Of a stretch of 5,563 bases of DNA, positions 1 to 5,075 are shown piece after piece. The translations under genes and the position numbers were made by a program. The notes beneath the pieces are model-generated. The model did no database searches. It had not been told where the DNA came from and saw only the letters and a list, made by a program, of their open reading frames with translations. The stretch is taken from the NCBI GenBank assembly GCA_011390535.1, contig JAABSF010000208.1, forward strand, positions 1-5,563. Direction: 5' to 3'. Origin of the DNA: Deltaproteobacteria bacterium. Lineage in GTDB: Bacteria > Myxococcota_A > Polyangia > HGW-17 > SLPX01. Numbering within the stretch: position 1 is the stretch's first letter; every line of letters begins with the position of its first letter.

Positions 1-10
1 CTTCCGATCT
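1..10. other. Probable residual Illumina adapter at contig end
   Basis: The first ten bases, CTTCCGATCT, equal the last ten bases of the Illumina TruSeq-type adapter (reverse complement AGATCGGAAG). They sit exactly at the edge and insert charged residues (DRK) into what should be a continuing membrane helix of the permease. This is best read as untrimmed adapter, not genomic sequence. Confidence 0.75.
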
Positions 11-567
11 GTGCTGAGTGCCAGGCCGACGGCGCAGGCGATTATGAGCGGATTGGTGAGCAGTTGTTGAGCATAGATTCTAGCTTTTTGAGCGGGTCGC
101 CGCTGCTGCTTGTCGCCGTGTGCCAACAAGACAGAGATCGATATAATGTTGTAGACGATAATTGCGGGTGCAAGCGCTACAGTGGCGATCGCTTCCAGCC
201 CGGGGCCCATCCCGCTCATGGCGTAAAGAATAACCGGCAGGCCGATATAGGCATTGTTGGCGCGGACCGATCCCTGAATAAACGCGCCGAGTGATTTGCG
301 TTCGACGCGCAGCAGTTTGGCGGCCACATAAGCGACTCCGATCGAAAGCAAGGTGGCCAGAATGAGGACAACAGAAATGCGTGATACTTCCTGAGAGCTG
401 AAGCCGGCGTTCGATATTTTGTCGATCAGCAGGGCGGGAAGGGCCACCCAATAGGTCAGGCGGTTGAGGTTGCGGGCCAGTTCATCTGTGAAAAAGGAGG
501 TGCGGGTTAGCGCTTTGCCCAGGGCGATCAGCAGGAAAACCGGTAGTAGACTGTTCAAGACGTACAT
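1..567 (-). CDS. AEC (auxin efflux carrier) family permease, N-terminal half, cut by left edge
   Basis: This inner-membrane secondary transporter would export or take up small organic anions; the substrate cannot be told from sequence. The frame is open from the ATG at 567 to base 1, giving 189 codons without a stop. Several hydrophobic segments are visible, at about residues 2-20, 37-50, 63-84, 104-118, 124-148 and 172-185. The conserved AEC pattern is recognisable: an N-terminal LLPVFLLIALGKAL helix, an RANNAYIGLPV loop (the family's Asn-x-x-x-Ile-Gly-Leu-Pro signature) and QLLTNPLIIACAVGL after a charged loop (HGDKQQRRPAQKAR). Family members are about 300 residues, so the second half is missing. 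The last few residues (DRK) come from adapter-like bases 1-10 and are probably not genuine; trustworthy sequence ends near Ser185. The ATG at 567 is the only ATG after the in-frame TAG at 607-609, but it has no good ribosome binding site, so the start is moderately sure. It is GC-richer than the genes to its right. The family call is confident. Confidence 0.88.
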   Translation of the reverse strand, partial: MYVLNSLLPVFLLIALGKALTRTSFFTDELARNLNRLTYWVALPALLIDKISNAGFSSQEVSRISVVLILATLLSIGVAYVAAKLLRVERKSLGAFIQGSVRANNAYIGLPVILYAMSGMGPGLEAIATVALAPAIIVYNIISISVLLAHGDKQQRRPAQKARIYAQQLLTNPLIIACAVGLALSTDRK

Positions 568-641
568 GAGGGGGAGATTATGGGATACACTCTTCCAGTG
601 CAACCCCTACACAACATTACCCAAAAGCATGGCGGGTCCGG

Positions 642-664
642 ATGTAAGGAGTCAGCCCTTACAT
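642..664 (-). repeat. 8-bp perfect hairpin spanning the stop codon of the NTF2-like gene
   Basis: ATGTAAGG (642-649) and CCTTACAT (657-664) are exact reverse complements around a 7-nt loop. The TAA stop of the gene at 659-1246 lies within the stem. No T-tract follows on either strand, so it is not a classical intrinsic terminator. It could be a 3'-end stabilising or pausing structure between this gene and the permease gene downstream, or chance. Confidence 0.5.
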
Positions 665-1246
665 TCCCCTCAGAATAAGCCACCGATCGTTTTCTTTAGT
701 CAAGACGATCTTATTATGTTGAGTGAACCTGGACCATTTGTCGGTGTCGTCACCAGCGGCGAGTTGAAAGCTGGCATCTATATAGATCTCAACTTCTACT
801 TTATTTTCCGATATCCAGTTGATTTTTCGGTATTTGATATTGTATCGCACAGCCCGGAGCTGTTCGAGACGTTTCTTTAAAACTTTTTGAAGACCTTTGT
901 AACCGTAATGATGCTCTCCTTTATGAGAGCCCGAGTGTTCGTAGTAGTGGGGGTGAGCCATGCTCATGAGCGTGCCGATCTCTTTATTCATGAGCGCCCG
1001 CCGATACTTTTCAACTACTTTGATGATCTCTCGGTTTTTGCGCGTATCAGGTATACGGGTGCCCGGGATGAGCTTGGGTTTTGAGCAGCCCGTTGTTCCA
1101 AAGGTGCCAAACAAGCAGAACAAAGCCGACAGAAGGGTTAAGCCGCTTGAGATTCTTCGGAAGGCCCTGTGACGCCGCTTAGTGCGCTCATTTGATTTTG
1201 CGAAATAGTTTTGGGTTTTCGGCCACTGGGGAGAAAATTCTTTCAT
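659..1246 (-). CDS. Putative lipoprotein with NTF2/SnoaL-like domain
   Basis: The product has 195 residues. An unusually long basic n-region (RTKRRHRAFRRI, residues 21-32) precedes a hydrophobic stretch (about 35-50) ending in TTGC-S with Cys54, a plausible but imperfect lipobox because Thr replaces the usual Leu at -3. The mature part from residue 70 has the order expected of the NTF2-like (SnoaL/DUF4440) cone fold: an initial helix (REIIKVVEKYRRALMNKEI), a helix-turn ending in HPHYYEHSG, a helix with YKGLQKVLKKRLEQL, then strands VRYNIKYRKINWI, KVEVEIYIDASFQLA, FTQHNKIVLTKE and DRWLILRGM. The WLI-x-R ending is typical of such domains. These often bind small ligands or act as accessory domains; no catalytic role can be assigned. 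Residues 98-112 are His-rich (six His). The start at 1246 is supported by GAGGAG eight bases upstream. It lies 188 bp after the phosphoesterase gene and 91 bp before the permease gene, on the same strand. Existence is sure, fold likely, function unknown. Confidence 0.82.
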   Translation of the reverse strand: MKEFSPQWPKTQNYFAKSNERTKRRHRAFRRISSGLTLLSALFCLFGTFGTTGCSKPKLIPGTRIPDTRKNREIIKVVEKYRRALMNKEIGTLMSMAHPHYYEHSGSHKGEHHYGYKGLQKVLKKRLEQLRAVRYNIKYRKINWISENKVEVEIYIDASFQLAAGDDTDKWSRFTQHNKIVLTKENDRWLILRGM

Positions 1247-1254
1247 CTCCGCGA

Positions 1255-1260
1255 CTCCTC
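1255..1260 (-). promoter_or_regulatory. Ribosome binding site of the NTF2-like lipoprotein gene
   Basis: On the minus strand GAGGAG stands eight bases before the ATG at 1246. This strong match fixes the start and supports the long n-region of the signal peptide, despite 53 residues preceding the proposed lipidated Cys. Confidence 0.7.
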
Positions 1261-1323
1261 ATTTTTTTTACACACGCGATTATGTTTCAAGTTCTTTAAG
1301 TTCATTACTACGATTCCTTCAGC

Positions 1324-1376
1324 ACAACAAACGCCTAGGGTGGCGGGCTATTCCTGAAAACCCGCAGCGTTGTTTT
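1324..1376. repeat. Bulged two-part hairpin in the 188-bp intergenic region
   Basis: The outer stem pairs AACGC (1330-1334) with GCGTT (1367-1371) and, past one bulged A, AAC (1326-1328) with GTT (1372-1374). The inner stem pairs GCGGG (1343-1347) with CCCGC (1361-1365) around a 13-nt loop. An asymmetric internal loop (8 nt against 1) separates them. No T-tract follows in the direction of the genes. It may be a leader structure for the NTF2-like gene or a relic of a mobile or terminator element; the role is unknown. Confidence 0.45.
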
Positions 1377-1410
1377 GAAATCCCATACCATAGTTGAATC
1401 CGCCACGCCA

Positions 1411-1438
1411 TAAAAATGAAATACCACTGTGATTTCAT
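1411..1438 (-). terminator. Weak AT-rich terminator-like hairpin at the end of the phosphoesterase gene
   Basis: Read on the minus strand, ATGAAAT (1438-1432, which contains the TGA stop) pairs perfectly with ATTTCAT (1422-1416) across a 9-nt loop, and four further T follow directly (1415-1412). The layout fits an intrinsic terminator, but the stem is short and nearly GC-free, so efficiency would be low. Confidence 0.35.
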
Positions 1439-4116
1439 CTGGTTTTGCGTCGTCGCTTCCAAATGGTAAAGGCTCCGATAACACCTAAAATGAGAGCGAT
1501 TATGCCTCCACCTCCGAACCATAAAGTAGAGCCCGATGAGACGCAGCAGCCACACCGTGCGGACAATCTGGGCGGTTGGGGGATGTGAGATTCTATAAAA
1601 AAGCGTTTTGTTCCCAAAGCGCCATGTTTGTCGAAGGCGTTAATGGTTATCTCGTAAATGCCCTCATCTTCAGCACGAAACTCTATTCTGCGACCCCGGG
1701 CGGTGTGTAGGACCCTGATATCCCTGGAAAGATTTGCTTTTTTGGATTCGCCCCGTCGATTTGTGCGGGAGGCCTCGGATGCACTTTCCTGATGAACTTT
1801 TGTCGCTTGGGTAGCCCCCTTGCCGTCGGAAATCGTCCCTTTAATCACTTTAATCAAGCGCACTTTCCAGAAGATCTCTCCAAGCCGCTTGCCTTCGGGA
1901 TCCTTCGTCTGAGAACCATCTAAAACGATGCGGGTGCCTACAGGCACCGTAGCTCTCCGCTCTGCAACTAGAGGGGAGCTTTTTTTTCCATGTGTTGTCT
2001 GCGTTATCAATATAACGCCGGGTACGGGCGGGCGATTGGATTTTGCGATGTCGGTCTCGATTGTAGTGAAGGCTTCTCCCAGTCGGTGAGGGGGAAAATG
2101 CCCAAGATATCGCGGAGTGTATGCTTCAACGAAATATGTCGCCAGGGGACCCCTCGTGTCAGGCGAGACCTCTCTGACTCGAAGCTCACTCTCTTCACCA
2201 TCGGGCCGCACTCCTTGGGTGACATGAAATCTATACCCCGTTTTCGGGCGAAACTTAAGTCGGTACCGGAGCGCAACTCTTAAGGAACGAGGCAGTCCGC
2301 TGTATATTGTTGTGGTTGGCCCTTTGTCGGCCTTGGTTGATTTCTTCCAGAAGTTCCCAGCCGGGATCGAGAGCAGCTTTGGATTTTCTAAAAAGGGTCT
2401 TGTTTGGATTTTTCCTGTCGCGTCAGCCTTGAAGAGACGATAACCCCAATAGCCTGAATCTTTTATGCTGGATGTGGCTGTTGTTACTTTTGCGAAAGTG
2501 AGATCTTGTTTTGCCCGGATATGGCCAAGGATGGTTTCTCCTTTACGATAAGAGGTTTGCTCATCTTCGTGTACATGACCTGAAATGTAGTAAGAACCGT
2601 ACCGTGCCACCAACTCCAACAACCGGGTGCCCGAGTTGTTTTGCGGTGTCTCCAAGTAACGTGAATCTGTCGGGTTGGAGTCCCAGTTTTCGGAGTCGTA
2701 ATTCCACTCTTCAAAGTGTCCGATTCCCACAGGGTCGGTGGGGAAAGGATCGTTGGCGTGGCATCGCTCTCCTTTCCGGTTGCCTCTGGGATCGTGATGG
2801 CCGAAAAAAACTATAGTTTTCCCTCGGGCTTGGGCTCCCTTGAGGTCGGTTTTAAGCCATCTCATCTGTTTCTCGGAGAGGTATCCTCCGTAATTGTCCA
2901 CCGCAGGTGCGCCCAGCTTGATATTTTTTATAGGCATCCAGATTGCGAAAGCGTGACGCCGCTTGTTTGTCCCGTCATAGGTGTTCAGGCCGACGAAATG
3001 GTATGGACCGATGTCGAAAGAGTAATATGGGGGGCCGAAGGTCTGTTTCCAGCTCACCAACCCGTCGTGAATCAGATTATCGAACAAGATGTTTTTTACA
3101 TCATCGTAAACACAGACCAGATAACGCCATATTCTCCACCAATCCCTGGTGCGCGGAAATATGTTTGTACAGGCAAGGATTCCTCTCCCTATACTTGGCA
3201 AATTCCCCCTGATTCGGATCTCATAGTTTGCATAAGCATCATGATTGCCGGGCACCATGAAAGTGGTGAGGCGGTTTTGGTGCCACCAGCTCCACATCTC
3301 TTCATATTCCTTTCGATAGTTCAGTCCGAAGAGAAAATCTCCTGTGTAAATGATGAAATCGGGATCCAAGAGCTCCATTTCTTTGATGATTTGATATGTC
3401 ATGGCTTTGTTGAGCTCTGTTTGCCCTCTTTTGGGGTAGGTGGTGCTGTTGAGCGCCCTGTTTTTTACTTTCCATGAAGGGTCCCATAGCTGATGGTCCG
3501 ACATTGCTACAAAACGCAGATCCCCCGAGAGGGATCCAAGAACTCTCACAGCACGCGGCTGCCGATCTTTCAAGCTGCCGGGGCCTTTTACGGAGAGGTG
3601 AAAATGCTCTCTTGGCACTTCTATGGGGACCTCAACCGTCAGGTTGATTATTCTACCCTCTCTTTTTATGTCTATCACTGATAAGTCGAATGTTTGCCCT
3701 CCCCGGCCGGACCATTTCGTTTTCAATGAAACTCTCCAATCCGATGGCGTCCCTGTAGAGACGTTTGTGTACAGCCATATCGAAAAGCGGCCGTCGTGGG
3801 TTGAGAGGGCCGGAAAGCCTAAAGTCGGGTAGATGATTTTGTGAATTCGGCGGATGGGTTTTTCCTTCTGGGAAGGGTAGGGGTCGTGTGCGTAAGTGGG
3901 AGTTGGAAGAGAAAACCCGGTTGAGTGCCCCGCAGAAACCGGCGCTGATCTTTTCAGGGTTTTTGCGTTTCTTTTTTGCTTTCCAGTAGTTGATTTTCCA
4001 GTAGTTGATTTTGCCTTTGTTGTGTTAGCCGTTTTTGGTTTTGCCTTTGCTTGTCTGAGACAGAATGCAAGGTGCGCTGAGGGAGGCAATGTCAACACCC
4101 AGATGCCAAAAACCAT
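1435..4116 (-). CDS. Secreted metallophosphoesterase with PKD-like domain and MYXO-CTERM-like sorting signal
   Basis: From ATG 4116 the product has 893 residues. Residues 1-18 form an apolar export segment, followed by a Lys/Thr/Ala-rich linker (about 21-58) with a KSTTG duplication. Residues 105-195 look like a beta-rich N-terminal domain. The calcineurin-like phosphoesterase core is clear: SDHQ (206-209), TGD (258-260), GNHD (290-293), GHHDP (439-443) and GHVHE (513-517), the usual ligands of a two-metal phosphohydrolase centre. The first motif is D-x-Q rather than D-x-H, a variant known in some subfamilies such as CSTP1/CPPED1. Residues 715-842 resemble a PKD/Ig-like domain (VGTRIVLDGSQTKDPEG, later YEITINAFDKHGALG) split by a charged insert (about 762-800). 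The end has CGCC (855-858), a helix (866-886) and KRRRKTR, as in MYXO-CTERM signals handled by myxosortase; surface display is inferred. The substrate is unknown. Start: the frame is open to an ATG at 4287, but that lacks a ribosome binding site and its 57 extra codons look non-coding. ATG 4116 has AAAAGG six bases upstream. However, a basic stretch (KLLRLLKRLF) just before it would suit a signal-peptide n-region, so the start is unresolved. Confidence 0.9.
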   Translation of the reverse strand: MVFGIWVLTLPPSAHLAFCLRQAKAKPKTANTTKAKSTTGKSTTGKQKRNAKTLKRSAPVSAGHSTGFSLPTPTYAHDPYPSQKEKPIRRIHKIIYPTLGFPALSTHDGRFSIWLYTNVSTGTPSDWRVSLKTKWSGRGGQTFDLSVIDIKREGRIINLTVEVPIEVPREHFHLSVKGPGSLKDRQPRAVRVLGSLSGDLRFVAMSDHQLWDPSWKVKNRALNSTTYPKRGQTELNKAMTYQIIKEMELLDPDFIIYTGDFLFGLNYRKEYEEMWSWWHQNRLTTFMVPGNHDAYANYEIRIRGNLPSIGRGILACTNIFPRTRDWWRIWRYLVCVYDDVKNILFDNLIHDGLVSWKQTFGPPYYSFDIGPYHFVGLNTYDGTNKRRHAFAIWMPIKNIKLGAPAVDNYGGYLSEKQMRWLKTDLKGAQARGKTIVFFGHHDPRGNRKGERCHANDPFPTDPVGIGHFEEWNYDSENWDSNPTDSRYLETPQNNSGTRLLELVARYGSYYISGHVHEDEQTSYRKGETILGHIRAKQDLTFAKVTTATSSIKDSGYWGYRLFKADATGKIQTRPFLENPKLLSIPAGNFWKKSTKADKGPTTTIYSGLPRSLRVALRYRLKFRPKTGYRFHVTQGVRPDGEESELRVREVSPDTRGPLATYFVEAYTPRYLGHFPPHRLGEAFTTIETDIAKSNRPPVPGVILITQTTHGKKSSPLVAERRATVPVGTRIVLDGSQTKDPEGKRLGEIFWKVRLIKVIKGTISDGKGATQATKVHQESASEASRTNRRGESKKANLSRDIRVLHTARGRRIEFRAEDEGIYEITINAFDKHGALGTKRFFIESHIPQPPRLSARCGCCVSSGSTLWFGGGGIIALILGVIGAFTIWKRRRKTR
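3981..4012 (-). repeat. 15-bp in-frame tandem duplication in the Lys/Thr-rich linker
   Basis: The + strand unit CCAGTAGTTGATTTT occurs twice in perfect tandem (3983-3997 and 3998-4012), with two matching bases before it. It encodes a duplicated KSTTG in the linker after the signal peptide of the phosphoesterase. The period is a multiple of three and keeps the frame, so it is a simple slippage-type expansion in a tolerant linker. Confidence 0.85.
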
Positions 4117-4122
4117 AAACAG

Positions 4123-4128
4123 CCTTTT
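4123..4128 (-). promoter_or_regulatory. Candidate ribosome binding site for the ATG at 4116
   Basis: AAAAGG on the minus strand lies six bases before ATG 4116, a moderate match. The alternative upstream ATG at 4287 is preceded by CTTTTCA, which has no Shine-Dalgarno character. This is the main reason for preferring the shorter phosphoesterase. Confidence 0.45.
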
Positions 4129-4267
4129 TAAAAGCCTTAATAGCTTTTGATTTCTATGCTGTGTATATCCCTCCCACGAAGGAGTCCTATAAGAGATCGT
4201 TTCATGGGACGTTCTTGAAGTTATTTTTGAGTCATAGAATGAAGTGTATTCTTGATATCGAGCACAA

Positions 4268-4280
4268 TGATGAATCATCA
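4268..4280. repeat. 13-bp perfect palindrome upstream of the phosphoesterase gene
   Basis: TGATGA-A-TCATCA is a perfect palindrome with one central base. If translation starts at 4116, it lies in the roughly 210-bp intergenic region where a promoter or operator would be expected. It is short, and if the upstream ATG at 4287 were used it would be coding, so the regulatory role is only a suggestion. Confidence 0.3.
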
Positions 4281-4327
4281 AAACCATTCATTGAAAAGCT
4301 GTCTGTCTTTGAAAAATCCAAACACAA

Positions 4328-4747
4328 TCACAAATTCAATTCCATTGCGATGTCTTCTATTTTCATTATGCACTTTAGATAGTCTTCGCAATCCGTTGAC
4401 TTGAAGCATTCTCTCAGTTTTGCAGCTTTGGATTTATCTTTCATGATGGGCTTGCAACTTTGGATGAACTGTTCAGAGCTGAGGGTCTTGGCGGCTTTGC
4501 GTCCGATTTTGTCCAAATAGGCTTTCTGTGATTTTGCCAACTTGCTCTCTTTTCCATCTTCATTGGCGGCGGGTACTTCCATGCCCTTTTCTTTCATTTT
4601 TACCTTTTGTACGTAGCCGGAGATCTCTTCCGAGCACTTGTTGTTTTTTTCAGCGATGTTTTTGCACGTCAAATTTCGATCACAGGCGGAAAACATCGAG
4701 ACACAAAACAGAGCCGATAGTGAGAGCATCGCAAGTTTTTTTGACAT
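4328..4747 (-). CDS. Small cysteine-rich lipoprotein, function unknown
   Basis: The product has 139 residues from ATG 4747, which is set by GGAGG six bases upstream; the frame stays open to 4828, but that extension has no comparable site. MSKKLAMLSLSALFCVSMFSAC is a classical signal: a KK n-region, a hydrophobic core and FSA-C with Cys22 as the lipidated residue (Phe at -3 is less usual). Asp follows at +2, a residue that in E. coli favours retention in the inner membrane; whether that rule holds here is unknown. The mature protein is Lys/Glu-rich and mostly helical, with six Cys at 28, 38, 98, 114, 120 and 126 (C-x9-C early; C-x15-C-x5-C-x5-C late), which suggests disulfides in the periplasm or on the surface. 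The spacing looks like small Cys-rich lipoproteins common in myxobacteria-like genomes, but I cannot name a family. It is the gene just before the phosphoesterase on the same strand. A nested inverted repeat lies 31 bases upstream. Confidence 0.85.
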   Translation of the reverse strand: MSKKLAMLSLSALFCVSMFSACDRNLTCKNIAEKNNKCSEEISGYVQKVKMKEKGMEVPAANEDGKESKLAKSQKAYLDKIGRKAAKTLSSEQFIQSCKPIMKDKSKAAKLRECFKSTDCEDYLKCIMKIEDIAMELNL

Positions 4748-4753
4748 AAAAAT

Positions 4754-4758
4754 CCTCC
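4754..4758 (-). promoter_or_regulatory. Ribosome binding site of the Cys-rich lipoprotein gene
   Basis: GGAGG on the minus strand is six bases from ATG 4747, close to ideal spacing. It selects this start over the frame extension to 4828 and places a canonical KK n-region at the protein's N-terminus. Confidence 0.8.
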
Positions 4759-4777
4759 AACTTTTTTTAGTTTCTTT

Positions 4778-4825
4778 ACGCTGTCTATTCCGTAATGGTT
4801 TCCTAGTAAACAATGTAGACAGCGT
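4778..4825 (-). repeat. Nested inverted repeat in the leader of the Cys-rich lipoprotein gene
   Basis: ACGCTGTCTA (4778-4787) and TAGACAGCGT (4816-4825) are perfect 10-bp inverted copies 28 bp apart. Between them sits an imperfect palindrome, GTTTCCTAGTAAAC (4798-4811). The structure ends 31 bases before the start codon and 20 bases before GGAGG. Neither strand has a T-tract after it, so it is not a terminator. A leader RNA hairpin or a protein-binding operator are the plausible readings. Confidence 0.65.
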
Positions 4826-4900
4826 CACCGCCCGGAAAAATCTTTTCGCAGCAGATAACCTAAACAGCTAAACTGCGGAGCTTTCCCAAAGTGAACATTG

Positions 4901-4919
4901 AATCTCCGTTGTGGAGATT
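4901..4919. repeat. Perfect 7-bp hairpin with 5-nt loop
   Basis: AATCTCC (4901-4907) pairs with GGAGATT (4913-4919) around GTTGT. It lies about 160 bp beyond the stop codon of the right-edge gene. There is no following T-run in either direction, so an intrinsic terminator is not supported; a transcript 3'-end or binding site is possible. Confidence 0.4.
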
Positions 4920-4992
4920 GCACAAAACCGGAGCCACTTTATCCCGGAGAGATGCACGGGGTCAAGGATAGGAATCAGGATCTGTGTTTGAG

Positions 4993-5034
4993 ACAATACA
5001 TGAGCTTGGAAAAACATGAGCTTGGAACAATACA
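4993..5034. repeat. Two direct copies of ACATGAGCTTGGAA with flanking ACAATACA
   Basis: ACATGAGCTTGGAA occurs at 4998-5011 and again at 5014-5027, a 16-bp period. ACAATACA occurs at both borders (4993-5000 and 5027-5034). The copies are exact. The period is not a multiple of three, which fits non-coding DNA. Either a small duplication or paired binding sites. Confidence 0.7.
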
Positions 5035-5075
5035 GAGGCAATTCTGTTTCATGGTCCTTCACATATACCTCAAAG

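Larger units (their letters stand above)
4748..5075. other. 328-bp gene-free region with several repeats
   Basis: This lies between the end of the right-edge partial gene and the Cys-rich lipoprotein. It holds a 14-nt direct repeat (4998-5027), a 7-bp hairpin (4901-4919), a nested inverted repeat (4778-4825) and the lipoprotein ribosome binding site. No clear -35/-10 pair could be assigned. A minus-strand frame is open from 5155 to 4868, but the 16-nt repeat period and the apolar, low-information tail argue against coding. Confidence 0.6.

Noticed and set aside
80..451. Minus-strand frame of 123 codons
   Set aside because: It is out of frame with the AEC permease, whose conserved motifs run through the same bases in another minus frame.
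586..615. Second adapter-like stretch (ACACTCTTCC, then CCTACACAAC)
   Set aside because: It shares short words with the Illumina primer but has several mismatches and an insertion. It is internal, not at an edge, and reads as chance similarity.
464..880. Plus-strand open frame of 138 codons
   Set aside because: It overlaps two minus-strand genes with clear protein features (the AEC permease and the NTF2-like protein) and has no recognisable content.
1322..1377. Integron attC-like site
   Set aside because: The folding is suggestive, but the terminal bases do not fit RYYYAAC/GTTRRRY, and no integrase or cassette array is present.
1319..1555. Minus-strand frame of 78 codons across the phosphoesterase end
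   Set aside because: It overlaps the sorting signal of the phosphoesterase in another frame, has no family features and runs through the intergenic hairpins.
2716..3477. Plus-strand open frame of 253 codons
   Set aside because: It lies wholly antisense to the phosphoesterase, whose catalytic motifs are intact in this stretch. It shows no domain, signal or good ribosome binding site, and is a by-product of the opposite frame.
4748..4828. 27-codon N-terminal extension of the Cys-rich lipoprotein
   Set aside because: It would bury the GGAGG site and the inverted repeat in coding sequence and displace a canonical signal peptide start.
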